Below the pieces are notes generated by a model. It made no database searches. It was not told the origin of the DNA and was given only the letters and a program-made list of their open reading frames with translations. From CBIHON01 sp966211965 (lineage in GTDB: Bacteria > Pseudomonadota > Gammaproteobacteria > Burkholderiales > Burkholderiaceae_D): a DNA stretch of 38,540 nucleotides. Shown piece by piece: positions 25,569-33,562 of the stretch (position 1 is the first letter of the stretch; every line of letters starts with the position of its first letter). Location: assembly GCA_966211965.1 (NCBI GenBank), contig CBIHON010000048.1, forward strand, positions 1 through 38,540, given 5' to 3'. Position numbers and translations under genes: made by a program.

Positions 25569-26789
25569 TCAGCGCGTCATCACGCCATTCCGCACCACCG
25601 ACCGGCAAGGATTCAGGCCTGACCAATACGCCAACTCGGCCAGCGAATCCACCTGCCACAGCACAAAATCGGCGGCTCGCCCTACCGCCAGCGCGCCGTG
25701 CGTATCGGCCTTGCCGAGCGCACGCGCCGCATGCGCCGTGACACCCGTCAACGCTTCAGCCACGGTCATGCGGAACAGCGTGCAAGCCATGTTCAGCATC
25801 AGCAGCAATGAAGTGGTCGGCGAGGTGCCGGGGTTGCTGTCGGTGGCCAGTGCAATCGGCACGCCGTGGCGGCGCAGCAGATCAAGCGGCGGCAGTTGTT
25901 TTTCACGGATGAAGTAGAAGGCGCCGGGCAGCAATACCGCGACCGTGCCGCTCTGTTTCATGGCGGCGACATCGGCTTCGTTCAGGTATTCCAAATGGTC
26001 GGCCGACAGGGCGCGATAACGCGCGGCGAGTTGCGTTGCGCCCAGGTTCGACAACTGTTCGGCATGCATTTTTACCGGCAGGCCGAGGCGCGCGGCCACC
26101 TCGAATACACGCTCGCTTTGCGCCAATGAAAAGCCGATGCTTTCGCAAAACACGTCGACGGCATCGACCAGGCCTTCCGCGTGCAGGGCCGGCAGCATTT
26201 GTTCGCATACCAGCACGATGTAATCGTCGGCGCGGTTCTTGTATTCCGGCGGCAGCGCGTGCGCACCGAGGAAGGTGGTGTAGACCGTGACCGGATATTG
26301 ACGGCCCAGGCGGCGCGCGACGCGCAGGATTTTGCGCTCGGTGGCGAGGTCGAGGCCGTAGCCGGATTTGATTTCAACGGCTGTTACGCCTTCGGCCAGC
26401 AGCGCTTCCAGGCGGCGCGACGATTGCTCGAACAAATCTTCCTCGGAGGCGGCGCGCGTCGCCATCACGGTCGAGACGATGCCGCCGCCGCGGCGTGCGA
26501 TTTCTTCGTAGCTCGCGCCGGCCAGGCGCATGGCGAATTCGTCGGCGCGGTTGCCCGCATACACCAGGTGGGTATGGCAATCGATCAGGCCGGGCGTGAT
26601 CCATCGTCCGGCGGCATCGTGGCGCTCGCCATGCAAGGCGAATTCCGCTGGCAGATCGGCCTTCCTGCCGATCCACGCGATGCGGCCGTCGCGCACGGCG
26701 ATGGCGGCGTCTTCGATGACTTCGTCAGGGTTGCCGTTCGGCGCGATGCGCGCGTTGTGCCAGAGCGCGCTATGCGTATTTGTGTTCAT
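25569..26789 (-). CDS. hutI: Imidazolonepropionase
   Basis: A 406-residue zinc/iron amidohydrolase that opens the ring of 4-imidazolone-5-propionate to give N-formimino-glutamate. Clear motifs are TPGLIDCHTHLVYAGNRADEF (HxH), VEIKSGYGLDLATERKILRVARRL, KMHAEQLSNLG, DHLEYLNE and ATDSNPGTSP (ligand D). Length is normal. It starts seven bases after the hutD stop, so translation within the operon is likely continuous. Confidence 0.96.
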   Translation of the reverse strand: MNTNTHSALWHNARIAPNGNPDEVIEDAAIAVRDGRIAWIGRKADLPAEFALHGERHDAAGRWITPGLIDCHTHLVYAGNRADEFAMRLAGASYEEIARRGGGIVSTVMATRAASEEDLFEQSSRRLEALLAEGVTAVEIKSGYGLDLATERKILRVARRLGRQYPVTVYTTFLGAHALPPEYKNRADDYIVLVCEQMLPALHAEGLVDAVDVFCESIGFSLAQSERVFEVAARLGLPVKMHAEQLSNLGATQLAARYRALSADHLEYLNEADVAAMKQSGTVAVLLPGAFYFIREKQLPPLDLLRRHGVPIALATDSNPGTSPTTSLLLMLNMACTLFRMTVAEALTGVTAHAARALGKADTHGALAVGRAADFVLWQVDSLAELAYWSGLNPCRSVVRNGVMTR

Positions 26790-26796
26790 GGTCTGG

Positions 26797-27372
26797 TCAG
26801 ATCCGGTTTACTCTCGCGCACAGCATGGCGCTATCAGGCTGTATGGGTACGATTGCCAGCGCGCTTTCGCCGCAGGCGCCGCACAGGGTTTGCTGCGGGC
26901 CCAGCAGGTGGTGCGCGCCGCCGGCCTCTCTTACGTCCCATTGTCCTTCCGCGCAAAACAGCAGCACGAAGCCGGGGGCGCAAATCAGCGTGCACGCATC
27001 GCGCCAGATTGCCAGCGTGCCGTCGACCGCCTCGCGCCGCAGCATCAGGTTGAAGTCGCGCGACGGCGCATTTACCTCGGCGTGCAGCCGTTCTTCGCCG
27101 CGAAAGCGGAAGGGCCGGCAGGGCTGGGTCAGCGCGTGCGTATTGCCGTCTTCGAAATGCAGCAGCATGCCTTCGCCATCGAGCAGCGCGATGATGCGGT
27201 CGATTCCGGGAAATACGGAGAACGGTCCGGACTGATGGACATCCGCGACGCTGACGCGCCATAGAAAATCGTCGAACGATGCGCCGGGCGGATAACAGGC
27301 CAGCTCGCGCGTGACGCCGCCGCCGTTTTTCCACGGAGTGACTGGCAACTCGTCGAAGTCGATTAATGTCAT
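26797..27372 (-). CDS. hutD: HutD family protein
   Basis: A 191-residue cupin-like protein of the HutD family. Pseudomonas HutD has been proposed to limit hut operon expression, possibly by binding a pathway intermediate, but no enzyme activity is established. Typical features are the opening FDELPVTPWKNGGGVTRELA, WRVSVADVHQSGPFSVFPGIDRII and the beta-rich remainder. The frame opens as far as 27513, but the ATG at 27372 gives the family N-terminus. It sits between hutH (104-bp gap) and hutI (7-bp gap). Confidence 0.92.
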   Translation of the reverse strand: MTLIDFDELPVTPWKNGGGVTRELACYPPGASFDDFLWRVSVADVHQSGPFSVFPGIDRIIALLDGEGMLLHFEDGNTHALTQPCRPFRFRGEERLHAEVNAPSRDFNLMLRREAVDGTLAIWRDACTLICAPGFVLLFCAEGQWDVREAGGAHHLLGPQQTLCGACGESALAIVPIQPDSAMLCARVNRI

Positions 27373-27476
27373 GGTTGTCTCTAGAGGACTGTTACCGTCT
27401 TCGGGCGTGCGCTGTGCGCATGGTTCGTGAGATCCGCCTGGCCAGCCTCGGAGACAGAGGGCCGGCGCCATCATGC

Positions 27477-29018
27477 TCAGGCGACATACAAGCCGGCAAA
27501 CAACTCCTGGCAAGCCGTGCTCAAATCCCCTTGCAGCACCAACTGCTTGGCAGCCTCGATATCCGGCGCAAACAGGCGGTCCTTGTCATAGAACGCCACC
27601 TTCTCCCGCAAGCGCGCATGCACCGCCGCCAGCATCGGCGAGGTGGTCAGCGGACGATGGAAATCCACCCCTTGCGCCGCCGCCAGTAATTCGATGCCAA
27701 GCACGGTCGCCGTATTGTGCGCCATGTCGTTCAGGCGCCGCCCGGCGTAGGTAGCCATGCTGACGTGGTCTTCCTGGTTGGCCGAGGTCGGCAGGCTGTC
27801 GACGCTGGCCGGATGCGCCAGCGATTTGTTTTCCGAAGCCAGCGCGGCGGCGGTGACGTGGGCGATCATGTAGCCCGAATTCAACCCCGACCCTTCCACC
27901 AGGAAAGGCGGCAAACCCGACAGCGACGAGTCGATCAGCAAGGCGATGCGGCGCTCCGACAGAGCGCCGATTTCGGCGATCGCCAGCGCCAGCGTATCGG
28001 CGGCGAAAGCGACCGGCTCGGCGTGGAAATTGCCGCCCGAAATCACGTCGCCTTCATCGGCGTACACCAGCGGATTGTCGGTCACGGCATTGGCCTCGAT
28101 CAGCAGCGTGCGCGCCGCATTGCCGATCAGGTCGAGGCAAGCGCCCATTACTTGCGGCTGGCAACGCAGGCTGTAGGGGTCTTGCACGCGCTCGTCGTTG
28201 AGCAGGTGCGATTGGCGGATCGCGCTGCCCTTGAGCAGTTCGCGATAAATTCTGGCTGTCGCAATCTGCCCCGGCTGGCCGCGCACCGCATGCACGCGCG
28301 GGTCGAAGGGCGCGTCGCTGCCCTTGGCGGCATCGACCGAGAGCGCGCCGGCCACGGCGCCGGCTTCCAGCAGGCGTTCGGCCATGAACAAGCCGTTCAG
28401 CGCTAGCGCGGTCGAAACCTGGGTGCCGTTGATCAGCGCCAGGCCTTCCTTGGCGGCCAGCACGACGGGGGCGATGCCGGCTTGTTCCAATGCATGCCTT
28501 GCCGGGATGATTTTGCCATCGACCCTGACGTCGCCTTCGCCCAGCAGCGCCAGCGTCATGTGCGACAGCGGCGCCAGGTCGCCGGATGCGCCGACCGATC
28601 CCTTGGCGGGAATGCAAGGCATGATGCCGACGTTGTACATCGCGATCATGGTGTCGATCACGCTGGCGCGGATGCCGGAATAGCCGCGCGCCAGGCTGCC
28701 GATTTTCATCGCCAGGATCAGGCGCGTGGCGGCATCGTCCAGCAGTTCGCCGGTGCCGACCGAATGCGACAGGATCAGGTTGCGCTGGAGTTGTTCCAAC
28801 TGCTCGTCGGGGATATGCGTTTTGGCCAGTTTGCCGAAACCGGTGTTGATGCCGTACGCCGGCGCGCCGCGTTCGACGATGGTGCGGATGGTGGCGGCGG
28901 ATTTTTCTATCGCAGGGTAGGCGGATGGGGCGAGGCCGATGGGATTGGCGTGACGCCAGATCGAGCGCAGGTCGGACAGGCTCATTTGGCCGGGATGGAT
29001 AATCAGTGTTGTGCTCAT
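27477..29018 (-). CDS. hutH: Histidine ammonia-lyase
   Basis: A 513-residue enzyme that removes ammonia from L-histidine to give urocanate. The MIO cofactor forms from the A144-S145-G146 triad in GSVGASGDLAPLSH. Other family motifs are YGINTGFGKL, the QDPYSLRCQPQVMG stretch and SANQEDHVSM. The frame opens upstream to 29072, but MSTTLIIHPGQ at 29018 gives the normal length. The gene lies 155 bp after hutU, a gap that contains a dispersed-type hairpin, so part of the transcript could end or be processed there. Confidence 0.96.
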   Translation of the reverse strand: MSTTLIIHPGQMSLSDLRSIWRHANPIGLAPSAYPAIEKSAATIRTIVERGAPAYGINTGFGKLAKTHIPDEQLEQLQRNLILSHSVGTGELLDDAATRLILAMKIGSLARGYSGIRASVIDTMIAMYNVGIMPCIPAKGSVGASGDLAPLSHMTLALLGEGDVRVDGKIIPARHALEQAGIAPVVLAAKEGLALINGTQVSTALALNGLFMAERLLEAGAVAGALSVDAAKGSDAPFDPRVHAVRGQPGQIATARIYRELLKGSAIRQSHLLNDERVQDPYSLRCQPQVMGACLDLIGNAARTLLIEANAVTDNPLVYADEGDVISGGNFHAEPVAFAADTLALAIAEIGALSERRIALLIDSSLSGLPPFLVEGSGLNSGYMIAHVTAAALASENKSLAHPASVDSLPTSANQEDHVSMATYAGRRLNDMAHNTATVLGIELLAAAQGVDFHRPLTTSPMLAAVHARLREKVAFYDKDRLFAPDIEAAKQLVLQGDLSTACQELFAGLYVA

Positions 29019-29112
29019 TGCAAGGGTTGTCCAGTGTGGTTGAATTCGTAGAATGGGTGGAGCGGCTTTCAAAAATATGGCGATTGCTCATATTGCTTCA
29101 GATCCGCGCACC

Positions 29113-29138
29113 GTCGTCCCCGCGAAGGCTGGGACGAC
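29113..29138. repeat. Hairpin in the hutU-hutH gap
   Basis: GTCGTCCC (29113-29120) pairs perfectly with GGGACGAC (29131-29138) around a ten-base loop CGCGAAGGCT. This shape resembles common dispersed repeats in proteobacteria. It may attenuate or stabilise the hut transcript between hutU and hutH; that role is inference. Confidence 0.5.
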
Positions 29139-29173
29139 ACGGAATGTATTTCCGGTGTTCTCAAGGCGACGCA

Positions 29174-30892
29174 TTACCCGATCATCGGCAACTGCAATCC
29201 ATGCCGCTTTGCACACGCCACCGCGGTCTCATACCCCGCATCCGCATGCCGCATCACACCCGATCCGCTATCGTTGACCAGCACTCGTGCCAAGCGCTTG
29301 GCCGCAGCGTCGCTGCCGTCCGCCACGATCACCATGCCCGCATGCTGCGAATACCCCATGCCGACGCCCCCGCCATGATGCAGCGAAACCCAGGTCGCGC
29401 CGCCCGCCGTATTCAACAGCGCGTTCAACAGCGGCCAATCCGATACCGCATCGGTCCCATCCTTCATGCTTTCGGTTTCGCGGTTCGGGCTTGCAACCGA
29501 ACCCGTATCGAGATGATCGCGGCCGATCACGATCGGCGCCTTCAACTCGCCGTTCTTCACCATCTCGTTGAATGCCAATCCGGCGATGTGGCGCTCGCCC
29601 AATCCCAGCCAGCAGATCCGCGCCGGCAAACCCTGGAATGCAATCCGTTCGCGCGCCATGTCGAGCCAGTGATGCACGTGTTTATTCTGCGGGAACAGCT
29701 CCTTGATCTTGGCATCGGTCTTGTAAATATCCTCCGGATCGCCGGACAGCGCAACCCAGCGGAACGGGCCTTTGCCCTCGCAAAACATCGGGCGGATATA
29801 GGTCGGCACGAAGCCGGGGAAATCGAATGCATTCTTGACGCCGGTATCGAACGCGACCTGGCGGATATTGTTGCCGTAATCGACGGTCGGGATGCCCATC
29901 GCATGGAAGTCGAGCATGGCCCGTACGTGCAGCGCACAGGATTGCGCTGCCCGTTCCGTCAATGCGGCATGCTGGCCCGGGTCCTGCTGTGCGGCTTTCC
30001 ATTGCGCCACGCTCCAGCCGAGCGGCAGGTAGCCGTTGATCAAATCATGCGCGGAGGTCTGGTCGGTCACCAGGTCGGGTTTGAGGCCGCCGGCTTTGGC
30101 GCGCTTCGCCAGCTCAGGCAGGATCTCGGCCGCATTGCCCAAGAGCGCGATCGAGACCGCTTCCTTGCGTTCGCAGTGATGCCGGATCAACGCCAGCGCA
30201 TCGTCCAGGTCTTTGGCCTGCTTGTCGACATAGCGGGTGCGCAGGCGGAAGTCGATGCTGCTCTGCTGGCATTCGATATTGAGCGACACCGCGCCAGCCA
30301 GCGTCGCCGCCAGCGGTTGCGCGCCGCCCATGCCGCCCAGGCCCGCGGTCAAGATCCAGCGTCCGGCCCAGTCACCGTTGAAGTGCTGACGGCCCGCTTC
30401 GACGAAGGTTTCATACGTGCCTTGCACGATGCCCTGGCTGCCGATGTAGATCCAGCTGCCGGCCGTCATCTGGCCATACATAAACAAGCCTTTGCGGTCG
30501 AGTTCATTGAAGTGTTCCCAGTCGGCCCATTTCGGCACCAGGTTGGAATTGGCGATCAAGACGCGCGGCGCATCGCTGTGGGTCTTGAAGACGCCGACCG
30601 GTTTGCCGGATTGCACCAGCAGGGTTTCGTCGTCGTTCAAGTCTTTCAGCACTTCCAAGATCTTGTCGTAGCACACCCAGTTGCGCGCCGCACGGCCGAT
30701 GCCGCCGTAGACCACCAGGTGTTTCGGATTTTCCGCTACTTCGGCATCCAGATTGTTCTGGATCATGCGGTAAGCGGCCTCGGTCTGCCAGCTCTTGCAA
30801 GTGCGTTCGCCGCCGCGCGGGGCGCGAATGTTGCAGCTGGAGTCGAGGCGGGGATCGCTGTTCAATTGCGCGAGGTCGGTGATCGAATTCAT
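29174..30892 (-). CDS. hutU: Urocanate hydratase
   Basis: A 572-residue NAD-dependent enzyme converting urocanate to imidazolonepropionate. The family signature FQGLPARICW is present, with the essential cysteine as C427 here. The NAD-binding stretch GLGGMGGAQPLAAT and VSLHHGGGVGMGYSQHAGMV are also clear. GGAAGGA lies just before the ATG at 30892, which I prefer to the upstream ATG at 30919. It is the first gene of the operon and is divergent from hutC. The shared 20-bp palindrome lies 59 bp upstream of the start and probably controls it. Confidence 0.96.
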   Translation of the reverse strand: MNSITDLAQLNSDPRLDSSCNIRAPRGGERTCKSWQTEAAYRMIQNNLDAEVAENPKHLVVYGGIGRAARNWVCYDKILEVLKDLNDDETLLVQSGKPVGVFKTHSDAPRVLIANSNLVPKWADWEHFNELDRKGLFMYGQMTAGSWIYIGSQGIVQGTYETFVEAGRQHFNGDWAGRWILTAGLGGMGGAQPLAATLAGAVSLNIECQQSSIDFRLRTRYVDKQAKDLDDALALIRHHCERKEAVSIALLGNAAEILPELAKRAKAGGLKPDLVTDQTSAHDLINGYLPLGWSVAQWKAAQQDPGQHAALTERAAQSCALHVRAMLDFHAMGIPTVDYGNNIRQVAFDTGVKNAFDFPGFVPTYIRPMFCEGKGPFRWVALSGDPEDIYKTDAKIKELFPQNKHVHHWLDMARERIAFQGLPARICWLGLGERHIAGLAFNEMVKNGELKAPIVIGRDHLDTGSVASPNRETESMKDGTDAVSDWPLLNALLNTAGGATWVSLHHGGGVGMGYSQHAGMVIVADGSDAAAKRLARVLVNDSGSGVMRHADAGYETAVACAKRHGLQLPMIG

Positions 30893-30950
30893 GCTGTTCC
30901 TTCCGGGTAATGGGGTCAAAGCGGTGGCTCAAGCGATGTTTTTTGGAGTT

Positions 30951-30970
30951 TAAGTTGTATATACAACTTA
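30951..30970. promoter_or_regulatory. Probable HutC operator between hutU and hutC
   Basis: TAAGTTGTATATACAACTTA is a perfect 20-bp palindrome in the divergent hutU-hutC region. Its core TTGTATATACAA resembles operators known for HutC (a GntR/HutC-type repressor induced by urocanate). The TATACA inside it could overlap a -10 box. Binding is inferred from position and similarity. Confidence 0.75.
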
Positions 30971-31047
30971 TGCAAGAACATTTTAAGATGTGCAGACAGG
31001 TGCTACCATCGCGGCATCGAGGACCGGTCCGAAAATTGGAGAAAAAA

Positions 31048-31770
31048 TTGGAGCAAAACAAGTTGAGTGGGCAGGTTGTTTTGCCGGCTTTTCAACAAAT
31101 CAAGGATTACCTGCTGGCCGAGATCCACGCCGGCAACTGGAAGGCGGGCGACGCGATTCCGTCGGAACAGGTGCTGGCAAAGCAGTTCGGTGTCTCGCGC
31201 ATGACCGTCAACCGCGCGGTGCGGGAACTGACCGCGGAACAAGTGCTGACCCGCATTCAGGGTTCCGGCACCTATGTCGCGCAACACAAGTACCAGGCCA
31301 CGCTGGTTGAAATCAAAAGCATCGCCGAGGAAGTGCGCGGCAGGGGACATGTGCATCGCAGCGAATTGCATCTGCTCGAACGCAGCAAGGCAAACGATTT
31401 GATGGCGCTGCCGTTCGGCGTGCGTGTCGGGCATCCGCTATTTCATTCGGTGATCGTGCATTTTGAAAACGATGTCCCGATCCAGGTCGAGGACCGCTGG
31501 GTCAATCCCGATGTCGCGCCGGATTACATGGAGCAGGATTTTTCGGTGATCACGCCGAATGAATACCTGATGGCGGCCGCGCCCTTGCAGGGTGTGAACT
31601 ACAGCATCGAAGCGCTGGCCGCGCCGCGCGAGATTGCGGAGATGCTGCAGATTCAACCGAGGGAAGCCTGCCTGGTACTGAAGCGCCGCACGCTATCGAA
31701 GGGGCAGGCGGCGTCAGTGGTGACGATGTGGCATCCGGGCGGGAGGTATCAGTTTGCGGGGAGTTTTTAG
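31048..31770 (+). CDS. hutC: Histidine utilisation repressor HutC (GntR family)
   Basis: A GntR/HutC-type regulator with a winged helix at about residues 10-75 (FQQIKDYLLAEIHAGNWKAGDAIPSEQVLAKQFGVSRMTVNRAVREL) and a UTRA ligand domain at about 95-235. In Pseudomonas and enterobacteria HutC represses hut genes and urocanate releases it. The frame is open from 30910 and ATGs exist at 30970 (inside the palindrome) and 30988. I prefer TTG at 31048 because GGAG lies six bases before it and the 240-residue product has the usual HutC length; the ATG at 30988 would add 20 residues. It is divergent from hutU. Confidence 0.9.
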   Translation: MEQNKLSGQVVLPAFQQIKDYLLAEIHAGNWKAGDAIPSEQVLAKQFGVSRMTVNRAVRELTAEQVLTRIQGSGTYVAQHKYQATLVEIKSIAEEVRGRGHVHRSELHLLERSKANDLMALPFGVRVGHPLFHSVIVHFENDVPIQVEDRWVNPDVAPDYMEQDFSVITPNEYLMAAAPLQGVNYSIEALAAPREIAEMLQIQPREACLVLKRRTLSKGQAASVVTMWHPGGRYQFAGSF

Positions 31771-31887
31771 CTTTTGGAGTAGGGCGTGCATTCATGACGC
31801 GCGTGGCGGGCAGTCCAAGGCGATCGATTGCGCTTTCCTTGGCTCGCCGCCTGGCGCAGATTTCGTTCCGTAGCAGCTGGGGACGTT

Positions 31888-31910
31888 CCCTCTCCCCTCG
31901 CGGGAGAGGG
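31888..31910. repeat. GC-rich hairpin of a common dispersed type
   Basis: CCCTCTCCC and GGGAGAGGG form a perfect nine-pair stem with loop CTCGC. Sequences of this kind recur between genes in many proteobacteria. There is no T-run, so a terminator role for hutC is only possible. Confidence 0.55.
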
Positions 31911-31931
31911 CTAGGGGTGAAGCAGGGGTTT

Positions 31932-31980
31932 CAGACGGCATGCCGTCTGCCTGCGGAACGATCTTCGCTTGCAAGCGAAG
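31932..31980. repeat. Palindromic repeat family B, copy 2
   Basis: Two perfect 18-bp palindromes, CAGACGGCATGCCGTCTG (31932-31949) and CTTCGCTTGCAAGCGAAG (31963-31980), are separated by CCTGCGGAACGAT. The first palindrome and spacer align with copy 1 at 16921-16966, where the arms differ but still pair. Confidence 0.6.
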
Positions 31981-32126
31981 ATGCGCCCTGCAAGGGAGAG
32001 GGGCCGTCGTACATGGCCGGCTCACGCGAACGCCCCTTCCTTGCAGGACGCATCTGCGCGTGCCATCATGGGGATAAGACGTTTTCGAGGTGTGTTTGTT
32101 TTTTTGGTTTAGGGTGTGCTAAATTC

Positions 32127-32230
32127 GGCTAACTATTTGAAGGGGAAGGTGGAAAAATGAGCAGAGTGACCTTCTCCGGTCTTTTGTCGGAAAATAAAGC
32201 GCCTTTTAGGGCGTTTACTTCACGTTATGC
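32127..32230 (+). other. attC-like site, upstream end of the array
   Basis: A left core GGCTAAC (32127-32133) and a right core GTTATGC (32224-32230), with weak complementarity inside (TGAAG shared by the two halves when folded). Both cores depart by one base from the attC consensus RYYYAAC/GTTRRRY. The first ATG of the Nudix gene overlaps the right core. The call rests mainly on position. Confidence 0.35.
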
Positions 32231-32781
32231 CCCATAGAGCAATGCCTCGGCGTCCCGAATCCGTGCAGGTCTTCCTCGTGAACCAAGCTGAGGGGCAACG
32301 TGCGTATTTGCTGTTGCAGCGCGTGGCCATGCCTCAGCTTGCGCTGCCAGCCTTCTGGCAAGGCGTTACCGGCGCATTGGAATCGGGTGAGTCATTCGAA
32401 GAGGCTGCAGTTCGCGAGGTGCGTGAAGAAACGAACGTCTCGGTCGAGCAGGTCTTCGGTGCTGGCTTCACCCAATACTTTCCAATCCGGCCGGAGTGGC
32501 GCTCCTCCTATGGTCAAGGGGCCGTTCAAGTGGAGGAGCGCGTCTTCTACGCCTTCGTTCCGAGTGGCACCTTGCCTCGGCTCTCCGTCGAGCATCAGGC
32601 GTTCAAGTGGTGCTCAACGGAAGATGCTATGTCGTTGCTCGAGTTCGGTCAAAACCGGCAGTGCTTGTCGGCGGTCGAAAGAGTTCTTTCGTCCGCCACC
32701 TTGGGGCACAACCCCTCCATCGAACGGACAGTTGTCGACAAGCCGCCAACTGCCGCTCATGTCAAACGTTGGGCCAAATGA
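32227..32781 (+). CDS. Nudix hydrolase, cassette-like
   Basis: A 184-residue Nudix protein. The Nudix box GALESGESFEEAAVREVREETNV follows Gx5Ex7REUxEE, except that the usual glycine after EE is replaced. The N-terminus RRPESVQVFLVNQ and the layout resemble dihydroneopterin-triphosphate/dNTP pyrophosphatases (NudB-like), so it probably hydrolyses a nucleoside triphosphate-type substrate. The start may be 32227 or 32242 (MPRRPES). The last ~25 residues (HNPSIERTVVDKPPTAAHV...) are encoded by the attC-like site, so the frame reads through the recombination site and its TGA overlaps the ATG of the next gene. Confidence 0.82.
   Translation: MPHRAMPRRPESVQVFLVNQAEGQRAYLLLQRVAMPQLALPAFWQGVTGALESGESFEEAAVREVREETNVSVEQVFGAGFTQYFPIRPEWRSSYGQGAVQVEERVFYAFVPSGTLPRLSVEHQAFKWCSTEDAMSLLEFGQNRQCLSAVERVLSSATLGHNPSIERTVVDKPPTAAHVKRWAK
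32706..32774 (+). other. attC-like site after the Nudix gene
   Basis: Left core GCACAAC and right core GTTGGGC (a full GTTRRRY match). The two halves fold together, with CATCGAACGG opposite CATGAGCGG when reverse-complemented and extrahelical bases as in true attC sites. An inner CAGTTG...CAACTG stem is present. The next gene starts four bases after the right core. Confidence 0.6.
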
Positions 32782-33512
32782 GTAATTCGGTGAATACAGA
32801 GGCGAAGTGCTATATGTGTGAACAAGTCGCTGTTAGCGATGAGCATGTTCCACCGAAATGCATCTTCCCGAAAATCAAAGATCTACCTGATGGAATTAAC
32901 TATCGAAAAGACCTTTTGAAAGTGCCCTCATGCGACGTTCACAACTCCGAAAAGTCGAAGGAAGATCAATATTTTCTCAATATCATAGTAGGTAGTGATC
33001 TCATCAATGAAGTTGGCAGAGAACATTACAGAAATCAGATAAGGCGGCAAAACACGCGAAATCCAAGCATTCTTAAACGATTCGCCGGGCAGTCTATCGA
33101 GATTGGTAGCAGATTGGCTTTCCGAGTCGAGATCGGACGTTTAGATGGATTTGTCGAGCATCTCGCCCGCGGGTTGTACTTTGCCCATTTTGGGAAGGCT
33201 TGGCACGGAGAGTTGAAGTGGTTCCCCGAGTTCCTATCCCGACTGACTGATGCAGATTCTGAAGCTCGGCTTGCGCTAATTGAAGCAAACCACCAAGAGT
33301 TTAAGGACGTGCCATTGCTCGGTGCGCACCCCAAGGTATTCGCTTATCAGGTTCTTGGCACTGATGAACAGTGCAAAATGAGGTTGCATTTTTATGAAGG
33401 TTGCAAGATCCTTCTTCTTGTCTCGAATGACGATACTAATGCCGTTCTTGTCCAACCAAAAGGTTCAGCGGACGCGCTACTGCGGACGTTGCCCGCCTCA
33501 GCGCGCCGCTGA
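32778..33512 (+). CDS. HNH-like zinc-motif protein, cassette-like
   Basis: A 244-residue protein of unknown function. The first 55 residues contain CYMCEQVAVSDEHVPPKCIF and then VPSCDVHNSEKSKEDQYF: a CxxC, an EHVPPKC and a CxxHN cluster, the arrangement of HNH endonuclease-like zinc folds. The remainder is unrecognised. It could be a nuclease, but I see no proof that the catalytic residues work. The ATG is four bases after an attC-like core and overlaps the Nudix stop. Its own C-terminus (SADALLRTLPASARR) is encoded by the next attC site. This single-gene unit between two sites is the clearest cassette here. Confidence 0.75.
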   Translation: MSNSVNTEAKCYMCEQVAVSDEHVPPKCIFPKIKDLPDGINYRKDLLKVPSCDVHNSEKSKEDQYFLNIIVGSDLINEVGREHYRNQIRRQNTRNPSILKRFAGQSIEIGSRLAFRVEIGRLDGFVEHLARGLYFAHFGKAWHGELKWFPEFLSRLTDADSEARLALIEANHQEFKDVPLLGAHPKVFAYQVLGTDEQCKMRLHFYEGCKILLLVSNDDTNAVLVQPKGSADALLRTLPASARR

Positions 33513-33527
33513 GCAATCACGTTGGGC
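33450..33527 (+). other. attC site after the HNH-like gene (best in the window)
   Basis: Cores GTCCAAC (33450-33456) and GTTGGGC (33521-33527) both match consensus. The inner arms TTCAGCGGACGCGC and GCGCGCCGCTGAGC pair almost fully with one unpaired A on the left arm, the extrahelical base that marks attC. Length is 78 bp. The stop codon of the preceding gene lies inside, as is usual for cassettes. Confidence 0.8.
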
Positions 33528-33562
33528 GTCTCTACTCTTAATCTCCTTTGGAACCCTCATAC

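Larger units (their letters stand above)
31771..32126. other. Repeat-rich intergenic region after hutC
   Basis: No gene is supported. It contains a hairpin CCCTCTCCC-ctcgc-GGGAGAGGG (31888-31910), palindromic family B copy 2 (31932-31980) and a long imperfect inverted repeat (31981-32003 with 32032-32054). It marks the border between the hut locus and the cassette-like region. Confidence 0.6.

Noticed and set aside
29006..30910. 634-codon plus-strand frame opposite hutU
   Set aside because: Shadow of the clearly identified hutU gene.
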